Shown one piece after another: positions 45,285 through 52,777 of a stretch of 64,000 bases of DNA. The stretch's first letter is position 1; each line of letters begins with the position of its first letter. A model generated the notes under the pieces. The model was not told the DNA's origin. It saw nothing but the letters and a program-made list of their open reading frames with translations, and searched no databases. The translations under genes were made by a program, and so were the position numbers. Source of the DNA: Thiosocius sp963808165 (lineage in GTDB: Bacteria > Pseudomonadota > Gammaproteobacteria > Chromatiales > Chromatiaceae); NCBI GenBank assembly GCA_963808165.1, contig CAWEET010000018.1:1-64000 (forward strand), given 5' to 3'.

Positions 45285-46265
45285 ACCGCTTGGTGTTGAC
45301 TCCTGCCGCTTGCACTCATAGGCGCGTGAACCGATTTGGCGCCGGCCAGACTCGAATCGAAAGGGTCTGCAATGCGCATGAAGCTGCCCGTCGCCGAGTG
45401 CTTGGTGAACGACAGGTCATGGCCGGATAGAGACCCTAGACCAAGGTCCGCTATCCGGCCGGACCGCCGATCAGACGTCGTTTTGCTCGGCAATCTCCAG
45501 GGCATCATCGACCTCGATACCGAGGTAGCGGATGATGCTCTCCAGCTTGGTGTGGCCGAGCAGTAGCTGCACGGCTCGCAGATTCTTGGTGGGCCGGTAG
45601 ATCAATGTCGCTTTCGTGCGGCGCAGTGAATGCGTGCCGTAATCATGGTGGTCAAGCCCGATCAGCGACACCCAGGAGTTCACGATCCGCGCATACTGCA
45701 GGATCGAGATATGTCGAGATCGCTGTTGCCGGCTGGGGAACAGATAGTCACCCGCACCCAGACCCTTGGTGGCGATCCACGCCTGCACTGCGTCTCGTGT
45801 GTTTTCAGTTAGCTCGAAGCGGACCGGCGAGTGGGTTTTGCGCTGCAACACAGTGGCCCGTGACAGCACCCGCCCCGCATGGGCGACGTCGGCCACCCGC
45901 AGTCGTACCAGATCGCACGAGCGCAGTTTGCTGTCGATCGCCAGATTGAAGGGTGCGATGTCCCTGGTCCGATTCAGGATCTGCAGTCAAATCCGGGTCG
46001 CCCAGACCTCCTGCAGCTTGAGTGACGGTTTCTGCCCGACCAATCTGCCCTTGTTCCAGGGCGCGGGGGGCATAGCGCCTGTGGTGGTTTCTCGCGGCGT
46101 ATTCATGACCTGTTTCCTCCGATAGGGGTGGAAACAGAAGTGTCGCGCGGCGGGCCTAAACATCGCGCAGGTGTGGCGGCCGCCGCGTCTCGCGTCGTTC
46201 CGCACACATGATCGATAGCGGACCGTGCAATGTTGCGGCGCAGCAGGCCGTGATCGACCCGCTAC
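45285..46265. mobile_element. Recombinase-carrying member of the repeat family, copy 2 (gene broken)
   Basis: Left arm TGACTCCTGCCGCTTGCACT, CGACTCGAATCGAAAGGGTC, AATGCGCATGAAGCTGCCCG, GGTGAACGACAGGTCATGGC; 40-bp palindrome (45421-45460); minus-strand recombinase; right arm with GATCGATAGCGGACC, core TGTTGCGGCGCAGCA (46231-46245) and GGCCGTGATCGACCC. Directly repeated relative to the element at 35.1-36.1 kb. Confidence 0.8.
45471..46106 (-). pseudogene. Solitary tyrosine recombinase, interrupted by one stop codon
   Basis: Same length (636 nt) and close identity to the intact gene at 35267-35902. Codon 40, Arg in the intact copy (CGC), is TGA here (45987-45989); no frameshift is present. Downstream of the stop all catalytic residues remain (LRSCDLVRLR, HSLRRTKAT, LLGHTKLESIIRYLG). 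A shorter protein from a downstream start would keep the catalytic core, so residual activity cannot be excluded. Confidence 0.88.
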
Positions 46266-46491
46266 TGCCATTGAGTCACCAAGAGGCGGCAACGTCCGCC
46301 ATGGCGCGCAGAATGATCGTTATTGCCCAGCGTATTCTATGCTCAAGGCTGTGCGCCCCGTTTGAGCCACCGTCCCAGGAACTGGTTGGCTCAGAAGTGC
46401 TCGCCTTGCGGGCCTGAATGTCCGTCCGGCTAACGGCTGCAAGGTGTGTGAAAAGGTCGCGACGGTCATAATGAAAGAATTAGGTGGAGAC
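46266..46491. other. Intergenic, upstream of the PEBP gene
   Basis: Nothing supported beyond the right end of the recombinase element; should hold the PEBP promoter. Confidence 0.4.
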
Positions 46492-47106
46492 ATGCCGAGT
46501 TCTGCAAATTCGGTCATCGCATGCCTGAAAGCCGGACCGTCACGCCTCGCACTGGCTTTGTTTGCGGCGGCTTTGTTGTCGCATCACCCGATCGACTCCC
46601 TGGCGGCGCACGACGAGGAGACCAATATGACGCTCACCATTTCATCCAGCGCCTTCATTCTGGGGGGCGAGATCCCCAGGCATTTCACATGTGAAGGTGC
46701 AGACACCTCACCGGACCTGCAGTGGCGGGGGGTTCCACCTGGTACGCGCAGTCTGGTGCTGATCGTCGAAGACCCGGATGCACCCGATCCGGCGGCGCCC
46801 CGTATGACTTGGGTGCACTGGGTGCTTTACAACCTGCCACCGACCGCAACTGGAGTCGCGGAAGGCATTGCCAGTTCGGACCTTCCCGCCGGGACCGGCG
46901 AAGGCATCAACGACTGGTGCCGCACGGGCTATGGTGGCCCATGCCCTCCGATCGGCAGGCACCGCTATTTCCATAAGCTTTATGCGCTGGACACATTGCT
47001 GGAGGGACTTGACCAGCCTACCAAGGCGCAAGTCGAAGCCGCGATGCGCGGCCATGTCATTGCCGAGACCGAACTGGTGGGCACTTATGCCAAGACCGGA
47101 CGCTGA
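46492..47106 (+). CDS. YbhB/YbcL family PEBP (Raf-kinase-inhibitor-like) protein
   Basis: 204 residues from the ATG at 46492 (AGGTGGAGAC), which adds an N-terminal export signal (LALALFAAALLSHHPIDSLAA). A second ATG at 46627 has an even better ribosome-binding site (GAGGAG, six bases) and gives a 159-residue cytosolic form, the usual length of YbhB. Domain markers: GADTSPDLQWRGVPPGTRSL, DPDAPDPAAPRMTWVHWVLY, GYGGPCPPIGRHRYFHKLYA, i.e. the phosphate/anion-binding pocket of PEBPs. Function in bacteria unknown. Both forms may be made. Confidence 0.85.
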   Translation: MPSSANSVIACLKAGPSRLALALFAAALLSHHPIDSLAAHDEETNMTLTISSSAFILGGEIPRHFTCEGADTSPDLQWRGVPPGTRSLVLIVEDPDAPDPAAPRMTWVHWVLYNLPPTATGVAEGIASSDLPAGTGEGINDWCRTGYGGPCPPIGRHRYFHKLYALDTLLEGLDQPTKAQVEAAMRGHVIAETELVGTYAKTGR

Positions 47107-47164
47107 TCGATCGAAAAGGTGTTCGCGCTCTACTGTACCGGCGCCTACTGGCCGCTTGCACAGG

Positions 47165-47265
47165 TAGCCGGGGTCATCGCGAATGGCCGATTCGGAGCAA
47201 ACTGCCGCTCGATTGTGCAGCGCAATAGGCCGTGATCGACTTATTGCTGCCGGTTGCCGGGATGG
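47165..47265 (+). repeat. Dispersed repeat, core and part of both arms
   Basis: GGTCATCGCGAATGGCCGAT, core TTGTGCAGCGCAATA (47213-47227), GGCCGTGATCGACTTATTGC. Right side is joined to an IS91-family relic, as in the copy near 50.9 kb. Confidence 0.75.
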
Positions 47266-47279
47266 TCCCCAAAGACTGT

Positions 47280-47480
47280 TGGTTCATTGATGGCGGACAT
47301 TCCCGTGCGCGGTCAGCGACAGGCGATTTTCCGCGATCGTCGGGCGGCTGAGTGTGCCTTCACAACCGCTCGAGCTTCTCTCATTGATTCGCCTGCGCCG
47401 CCACGTCGGCTGGCAGCGAGACCCCGGCTGCTTTAGCGACCCCGTCGTCGACGATGGAGAGTACAAAGGCATCATCACGA
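47280..47480 (-). pseudogene. IS91-family transposase relic
   Basis: Minus-strand pieces in shifted frames match the same part of the transposase seen at 51.0-51.7 kb: GVAKAAGVSLPADVAAQANQ and, in another frame, PTIAENRLSLTAHGNVRHQ (against PAIAEKRLSLMVNGEVRYQ). Only about 65 codons remain. Confidence 0.7.
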
Positions 47481-47556
47481 TTCAGGGTATCGCCGCGAGG
47501 ATGTCGCAGGTAGATGCCGAAACGAAGTAGCCATCGAAACGAGGCGTCGATGATCG

Positions 47557-47913
47557 CTATTTGAACGACCGGAACAACATGGTCATCAGCTTTTCTTCCG
47601 AGCCAACGCCGCACTTTGATTCGGGCCGCGACTGATACATCGAGATGATGTGCTCTACCAGCTCGTGGAATCGCTTCCTCGATGATTCCTTGTCCTGATT
47701 CTTCTTCTTTACCTGCTTGGCCAGTTGGCATAAGTCAACCCGCATTCTGAGCGCCGCCTCCTTCGGGATATCCCCACGGTCGGCATATTTCTTCACGCGG
47801 GCCATCAACTTTTCCAAACGTTGGATGATCTGCTTCCTATCCTTTTTCTTGATCTCCTTCTGCAGCAGGTCGTCCACATCTGAAAGCTCGCTCTGGAGCT
47901 CGGATTTGTTCAC
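47557..47913 (-). CDS. Small charged helical protein, second gene of a pair
   Basis: 118 residues, rich in Lys, Glu, Asp and Gln; predicted all-helical or coiled coil (VDDLLQKEIKKKDRKQIIQR). No signal, no membrane segment, no family I recognise. Its start overlaps the end of the upstream small gene by four bases, so they are coupled. Composition is less GC-rich than the neighbours, which suggests transfer. A toxin-antitoxin or regulator pair is possible but unsupported by motif. Confidence 0.6.
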   Translation of the reverse strand: MNKSELQSELSDVDDLLQKEIKKKDRKQIIQRLEKLMARVKKYADRGDIPKEAALRMRVDLCQLAKQVKKKNQDKESSRKRFHELVEHIISMYQSRPESKCGVGSEEKLMTMLFRSFK

Positions 47914-48146
47914 GAAAAGATGCCCCCAGTGGTAGACGTTACCGCCTCTCTAAGTGCCTGATTGATATCGCCTGCTAACTCCGAAATCTCGTGATAATTC
48001 GGGCTGTTCGACTTCAGGCCAAGTCGGATGAGCTCGGCGAGAGACACCACAATCTCGGCACTTTCCTTGTCAATCTTGTAATGCGCCCTGAGGATCTCGA
48101 CCCGAATGAGCAATTCGGTGGTAATGGCATATAGGCTTTCGACCAT
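47910..48146 (-). CDS. Small helical protein, first gene of a pair
   Basis: 78 residues from the ATG at 48146 (GGGAAG seven bases upstream); the frame is open to 48293 but that part is not plausible. Helical, acidic (TTELLIRVEILRAHYKIDKE; ELAGDINQALREAV). No known domain. Overlaps the next gene by four bases. A palindromic, AT-rich site lies about 56 bp upstream. Confidence 0.6.
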   Translation of the reverse strand: MVESLYAITTELLIRVEILRAHYKIDKESAEIVVSLAELIRLGLKSNSPNYHEISELAGDINQALREAVTSTTGGIFS

Positions 48147-48201
48147 TATCTTCCCACTCCCGGGATGGTTGCACCACGCTGAATCGAGTTGAATGTTGAT
48201 T

Positions 48202-48213
48202 CTGTATATACAG
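48202..48213. promoter_or_regulatory. Palindrome CTGTATATACAG upstream of the small gene pair
   Basis: Perfect 12-bp palindrome in an AT-rich patch 56 bp before the start of the first small gene, in a position suited to an operator or -10 region. It resembles a LexA half-site pair, but the spacing is four bases short of the usual SOS box. Confidence 0.4.
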
Positions 48214-48599
48214 TGTAAACTCAACTCCAAGTTTTTTCTGCCGCGCGGCGCATCCCGGCATCCGCTGCACCACCTGCCTACTAGCCGCCGCATCCTCCCC
48301 GCACCGATACCGCGCCGTGATCCTGCGCATCCGATCGTGGGCCCGGCTCGGGCGTCAGCTCCCCCTGCCCGGGAGCTCTGTGCCGGGTCGGCGTTACTCG
48401 ATCACGCGTGCCGCGTTGTCATGCATCGGATAATTGTTTGCGACCCGACGGAGGCCACGGCCAATGAACGATGAGATCAAGAGGATGTCCGGTAACCGAT
48501 CCATAGCGGCAGCGGTGGGATCGGACCTCCAGGGGCCGCTTTGGCCGAGTAGTGTGAATTGGCCTTCCGGCAGCTTCCGAAGTACAGCAGTCGTCCGGA

Positions 48600-49050
48600 T
48601 GACTGCGCCCAAGGGTTGGCGACCGGCCGCGATTGGCCGGTTCCGGCTGTTGCCGATGCTTGAAGAAAGGTCAGCTTACGAGAGCGGACCATTGCATTGT
48701 GCAGTGCAATAGACCGGAGTCGACCCAGGGTGTGTGAAAACTCTAAACCGGGCGTCTGAAATCGTTCCTCCGCTTAAGGCAATTTGCATCAACGCCAGCT
48801 TATCGCTCATTGCCTGCGGGAGGCATTGTTGCCAGCACGTATCCTGAGGGAGCATAGATCGACTGGCACTCTAGGGATCATGCCCCTGCGGAGTTTTCAC
48901 ACACCCTGGACCCATTGCTACCGGTCAGGTGGCGCCTGGTAACCGGCAGCTCCGTAGCAACTGCGGTCATTGCCGGGCTGGGCAATCGCGCTGTCAGAAT
49001 GCTTGAAACTGCCGGGTCGGCTAAATGGAGCTCCGGCCATTAGCGGAAGT
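48600..49050 (+). repeat. Dispersed palindrome-core repeat split by a second small element
   Basis: AAAGGTCAGCTTACGAGAGC, core TTGTGCAGTGCAATA (48697-48711), GGAGTCGACC; after a 183-bp insertion it continues GACCCATTGCTACCGGTCAG, GCGCCTGGTAACCGGCAG, GGCAATCGCGCTGTCAGAA, GGGTCGGCTAAATGG. Confidence 0.88.
48726..48908. mobile_element. 183-bp MITE-like element inside the repeat
   Basis: Perfect 18-bp terminal inverted repeats CAGGGTGTGTGAAAACTC / GAGTTTTCACACACCCTG, flanked by GACC on both sides (48722-48725 and 48909-48912), a likely 4-bp target duplication. Removing it restores GTCGACCCATTGC as in intact copies. No coding capacity; unrelated in sequence to the element at 43305. Confidence 0.82.
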
Positions 49051-49188
49051 TCGGGGGATAACCAGGGACGGGCGCAACCGGATTCAGTTGCAGTCGATTC
49101 GATCGGTCAATAAACCTGTTACCAGCTTCCCATCTTATGCATGTTGCGAATTTTGGAGCGGTGTCTGTGTTAATGGGGCAGAACCCGA

Positions 49189-50448
49189 TCAAAGCACATT
49201 CGCAAAACCATGGCGCCGGGCGATGCCCTGATAAACGATGTCGGATACGTCCCTTATCACCTCGGCGCGGGAACGGATCCAGGCGCTGTAGTTGCTTGCT
49301 CTGTCCTGCTTTTCGATGATCCCAATCAAGGTGTAGGGGTAGCGCTTTCCATCCGGCCCTTGCACACTCAGTATCCCCATGTCAGCACATAGCCGGGCGG
49401 TACTGCCGGTCTTATTCAGCACTTGGGTCCCAATCGGGACCGATTCTGCGCCGGTGTAGATCCGGTCGGGACCCGGCAAGGACATCAGACGTTTGATCTC
49501 CCGTGCACCGGCGATATTGCCTTTCCATAGGGCATACAGGAAGCGACTGTAGTCGCGGGCGGAGGCTTTGTTGCGGTAGGTTTTACCGCCTGCCGGAATG
49601 TACTCGACGATGCTAGTGGCGCGGAATATGCCGGGATAGTTTTGCTCGAGTATCCGCTGTACTGCCCGGGGACCGCCCACTTGGCGCATGACCCAGTTGG
49701 TGGAGGGGTTGTTGGAGTAGTGGATCATGCGTTCCATGTGGCGGCGGCTCTTGGGCCCGTAGATGAGCTCTTTCCTCTCAACCCGGTGGAAAAAGGCCGC
49801 TGCGATAAAGGGTTTGATCAGACTGGCCGCCTGGAATTGGACCTCCTCGTTGATGGTGACCAGCTTTTCGCCGGTGGTGAAGTCGTATACGGACCAGCCG
49901 GTACGCTCGTCCTTGCTGATCCGCCCCTTGCGCCGAAGGTCTTTGATATAGGCCTCCACAGGGGCTTCCAGATCGCGAACCCTAGGGGATTTTCTGGTCA
50001 GAGGCCTTGGCTCCGAAGGGTCGGCCTCTGGTTGTTCCGAGGATTGTGCGAGCGCCAGTTGTAGCCTGGTCTTCTTTGTCTGCTGATCAACGGCCATCAT
50101 GATCCAGTCCTTCGACAACACCGGAGCAGCGGTATCGAATCCCTTGTTACTCAGCAATCGACTGTGCACACGGGCCACCCGTACCGCTCCGGCAAGGTCA
50201 TCATGGCGTAGGTAAACGACCCCATGCAAACCATTATCGGCCACGACATGCAGGTCCTTGGCCACCGCGGGGCCCAGAATCCGCGCTACTTGCTGGTGGT
50301 ACTCCTGCGCAGCTTCAGCGTCTTTGTTCCAGACGTAAGAGACGTCGTAAGACTTATCCGTGGCCGAAACTGGCTCGGCAAATATCGGGCCGATGAGGAT
50401 GGCAAAAAGAGCAAAGAACAGTCTGGCGGGTTGAAAATACATAGGCAA
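49189..50448 (-). CDS. Exported class A beta-lactamase-like serine hydrolase
   Basis: 419 residues. Signal peptide (residues 1-29), an N-terminal SPOR-like or unknown module (about 30-135), a Pro/Glu-rich linker, then a penicillin-recognising domain with all three active-site motifs: SLIK (QAASLIKPF), SNN (HYSNNPSTNW) and KTG (LNKTGSTARL). The Glu166-loop of true class A beta-lactamases is not obvious, so it may be a peptidoglycan-directed or unassigned serine hydrolase rather than a resistance enzyme. Two Met near the start (residues 1 and 3) are alternatives. Single-gene unit between repeat copies. Confidence 0.8.
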   Translation of the reverse strand: MPMYFQPARLFFALFAILIGPIFAEPVSATDKSYDVSYVWNKDAEAAQEYHQQVARILGPAVAKDLHVVADNGLHGVVYLRHDDLAGAVRVARVHSRLLSNKGFDTAAPVLSKDWIMMAVDQQTKKTRLQLALAQSSEQPEADPSEPRPLTRKSPRVRDLEAPVEAYIKDLRRKGRISKDERTGWSVYDFTTGEKLVTINEEVQFQAASLIKPFIAAAFFHRVERKELIYGPKSRRHMERMIHYSNNPSTNWVMRQVGGPRAVQRILEQNYPGIFRATSIVEYIPAGGKTYRNKASARDYSRFLYALWKGNIAGAREIKRLMSLPGPDRIYTGAESVPIGTQVLNKTGSTARLCADMGILSVQGPDGKRYPYTLIGIIEKQDRASNYSAWIRSRAEVIRDVSDIVYQGIARRHGFANVL

Positions 50449-50745
50449 ATACTTGTTTAGCAGCGAGCTCGCGCACGGTTAGCAATTGTCGGGGTCAGCG
50501 CAAAAACAACTGAAATCCAAACCTCACGATTACGAATAGCGACCAAATATCCCAATTTTTCACCTGCTCAAGCAACAACTCGATCAGCATTTTCGGATTC
50601 AATCACCGCCTGGCCAACGCATCCCTCCGGATTTCGGCTCTTTGCCGCTAGAGTTGGCTTTCTAAGGGGCACCTGAGTGTCAGCTCCGGTCGAAAGTGGC
50701 CGGCGGCATTTTTTGCCTGAAGGTCCGGTGTGTGTTGTGGGACAA
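50449..50745. other. Gene-free stretch upstream of the serine hydrolase
   Basis: Nothing supported; should hold the promoter of the serine hydrolase gene. Confidence 0.4.
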
Positions 50746-50749
50746 CCCT

Positions 50750-50995
50750 TAACAGTACCTGCCGTTCTCCCCTGACCGAGTGCGATCCGATCTGATGCCC
50801 CGGCCACTGTGCCGCTGAACTTCCGCAATGCGCATGTTGCTGCCGTGGATTGAGCACCTGGTGACCGACCTGTGATGGCCGGTTCGGGCGGTAGCCTACC
50901 GTCACGCGACGGGCCGGTCTGGAGAAAGCTGACCCTCCGGTTGTGCGGTGCAACAGGCCGTAGTCGACCCACTGCTGCCAGTTTCAAGCATGGGC
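50750..50995 (+). repeat. Dispersed repeat fused to an IS91-family relic
   Basis: Left arm GAGTGCGATCCGATCTGATG, CCGCAATGCGCATGTTGCTG, then GGAGAAAGCTGACC, core TTGTGCGGTGCAACA (50941-50955), GTAGTCGACCCACTGCTGCC. Immediately right, the IS91 relic begins; the junction looks like that near 47.25 kb. Confidence 0.85.
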
Positions 50996-51009
50996 CCAAG
51001 AGACATTTG

Positions 51010-51700
51010 GTTATTTGATAGCGGACCTCACCGTTGACCATCAGCGACAGGCGCTTTTCCGCAATCGCTGGCCGTTTGATATAGCGGCACAGCCGTTCGA
51101 GCTTCTGGCGTTGATCCGCTCGCGCCGCAACGCCAGCGGGCAGGGAGAATCCGGCGACCTTACCGACCCCGTCATCAAAGGGCTCGTCGCACGCCGGCAG
51201 CGTCTGCAATGTGAACACCTTGCGGCCCTGTTGCGGCCCAACGGCGATACGGTAGGTGGGTCGCTCTTGCGCATCCTGCGCTCGCGACATTCGTGCATCC
51301 GTGCACATCATCGACGAACCAAGGAGTTGTTCCATCGGGCCGGCTTCAAGCGCGTCGCCAGCCAGATAGCTGTTTTCCGCATCGCGCTCTAGCAGCCCCT
51401 GTCGCTCGAGATACCGGCCGATGCGCCCCGCCAGGGTCTGAGTCAGTTGGGTGAGCTCAGCACTCGTTGGCGCCCTCACCCAACGGAAACGGAGCGAGCC
51501 ATCGCGACGCTCGACATACTCGCCATCGAGGAACAGCATGTGAAAGTGGACGTTCAGCGCACTGCCGAAGCGCTGAATCAGGGTGACCGCGCCGGTCTGA
51601 GCCATCTTCCGGGAGAAACCCGCTTTCTTGATCAGGTGCGTGGCGATGCAGCGGTAGACGATGCCCAGCACTCCCCCCAACCTCGGGGCAGCCGACGGCT
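51010..51700 (-). pseudogene. IS91-family transposase, truncated at both ends
   Basis: About 220 codons of a Y2-type transposase middle region: GVLGIVYRCIATHLIKKAGF, TGAVTLIQRFGSALNVHFHM, FRWVRAPTSAELTQLTQ, GLLERDAENSYLAGDAL, TYRIAVGPQQGRKVFTLQTL, KLERLCRYIKRPAIAEKRLS. The N-terminal zinc-finger part is shifted and eroded beyond 51700, and the C-terminal part stops where the dispersed repeat starts, although the frame stays open by chance to 50568. Nonfunctional. Confidence 0.88.
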
Positions 51701-51984
51701 ATCGTTGGGAAAAATCTCCGCCCGGACTCAAACCACGGTGATGCACTGCGAATGGCTGGGTCGATACTCATTTGACGCGATCGACGCGGTCCAGGCCTTC
51801 GCCACTTGCTGTCTCTGGATCTACCTACAAGAACGGTCGAATATCGCCTCGAGAGGCATCAACCCAATACAGAGGCCGGACCTCGCGCCCTGAATTTCAG
51901 TTCTACCGTTAGCCAAAAACGGCGGAACTGCACGAGTTGAGCATTCCTACACAAGGAACGAGCTCTTATGGCGGAAAATGCCAG

Positions 51985-52215
51985 GAGGTTCACAAGAAGT
52001 CGAACCCGAATACCTCTTTCAGCGCCGAGAGGGCCAGCGTTGGCAGCGAGGCGCTGTCCTTGGCGACCGACGTGCCGGCGATGCCCATAGCCACCCCGAT
52101 GTCCGCGGCACAATTTGTGCTCCGGTGTCACGCGGGCAAAGACCGCCGCATGTCCCACGATGTCCTCGAGCTGCTTGTCACTAAGGGTGTCGAGTTCGGC
52201 ACCCGTGTGCACCGC
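51985..52215 (-). pseudogene. P-type cation ATPase fragment with internal deletion
   Basis: TGAELDTLSDKQLEDIVGHA and VFARVTPEHKL match the phosphorylation-domain end of P2-type ATPases. The next conserved part (the TGDGVND region) is deleted; in another frame the sequence continues ADIGVAMGIAGTSVAKDSAS and then diverges to a stop. Joined at its right end to an unrelated hydrolase fragment. Confidence 0.75.
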
Positions 52216-52259
52216 CTGCTCCTCCGAGGCCTTGAGCTACTGGCCGATGCTGTCTGAAT

Positions 52260-52639
52260 CGGCGCAGTCGTATTCGCAAGTCTTAGATGAGTTCGCTCTG
52301 ATCAGAGAGGAGTTTCGTAAAGCCTATCGCGGCATGCTCGAACGCGTACTGCAATCCGAATGCAATGTAACTGTATGCACCGTGTACGACAGTGTCCCAG
52401 ATCTCGAACCACCGGCACATGCCGTGCTGTCCATATTCAACCAGATCATACTGCGTGAAGCGTTCGCAGTTCGAGTGCCGGTAATTGATTTCCGACCGAT
52501 TTGTACTGAGGCATCAGATTTCTCCGAACTGTCACCGATAGAACCCTCCCATCTTGGCGGGGAGAAGATCGTCAGCGTGATCAGCACAATACTGACAGAC
52601 AATGCTTCATCAAGAAGATCAACAATCGTACACAGGTAA
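52260..52639 (+). pseudogene. SGNH/GDSL hydrolase, C-terminal fragment
   Basis: About 125 codons: VLDEFALIREEFRKAYRGML, CNVTVCTVYDSVPDLEPPAH, VIDFRPICTEASDFSELSPI, EPSHLGGEKIVSVIS. The last part matches the Asp/His end of SGNH esterases (SPIEPSxxGGxKI). The GDSL nucleophile block is missing; the frame upstream runs into the ATPase relic on the other strand. Confidence 0.65.
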
Positions 52640-52777
52640 ATCAGAGAGAACAGCTGCATTCACGCTGTTGAGAGCTTCATGCGCGAAAGTCAGTTGCATG
52701 CTGAAACTGTAACGCAACCCGTTATGGCGCCGACCGGGCCAGTTCAGAAGATGTGACGATCCAGGTGCCGGCGCAAT

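Noticed and set aside
47557..48146. Toxin-antitoxin assignment for the small gene pair
   Set aside because: Layout fits but no toxin or DNA-binding motif is visible, so no such function is claimed in the annotation.
48202..48213. SOS (LexA) box CTGTATATACAG
   Set aside because: Half-sites are right but the spacing is four bases shorter than the gammaproteobacterial consensus; kept only as an unnamed palindrome.
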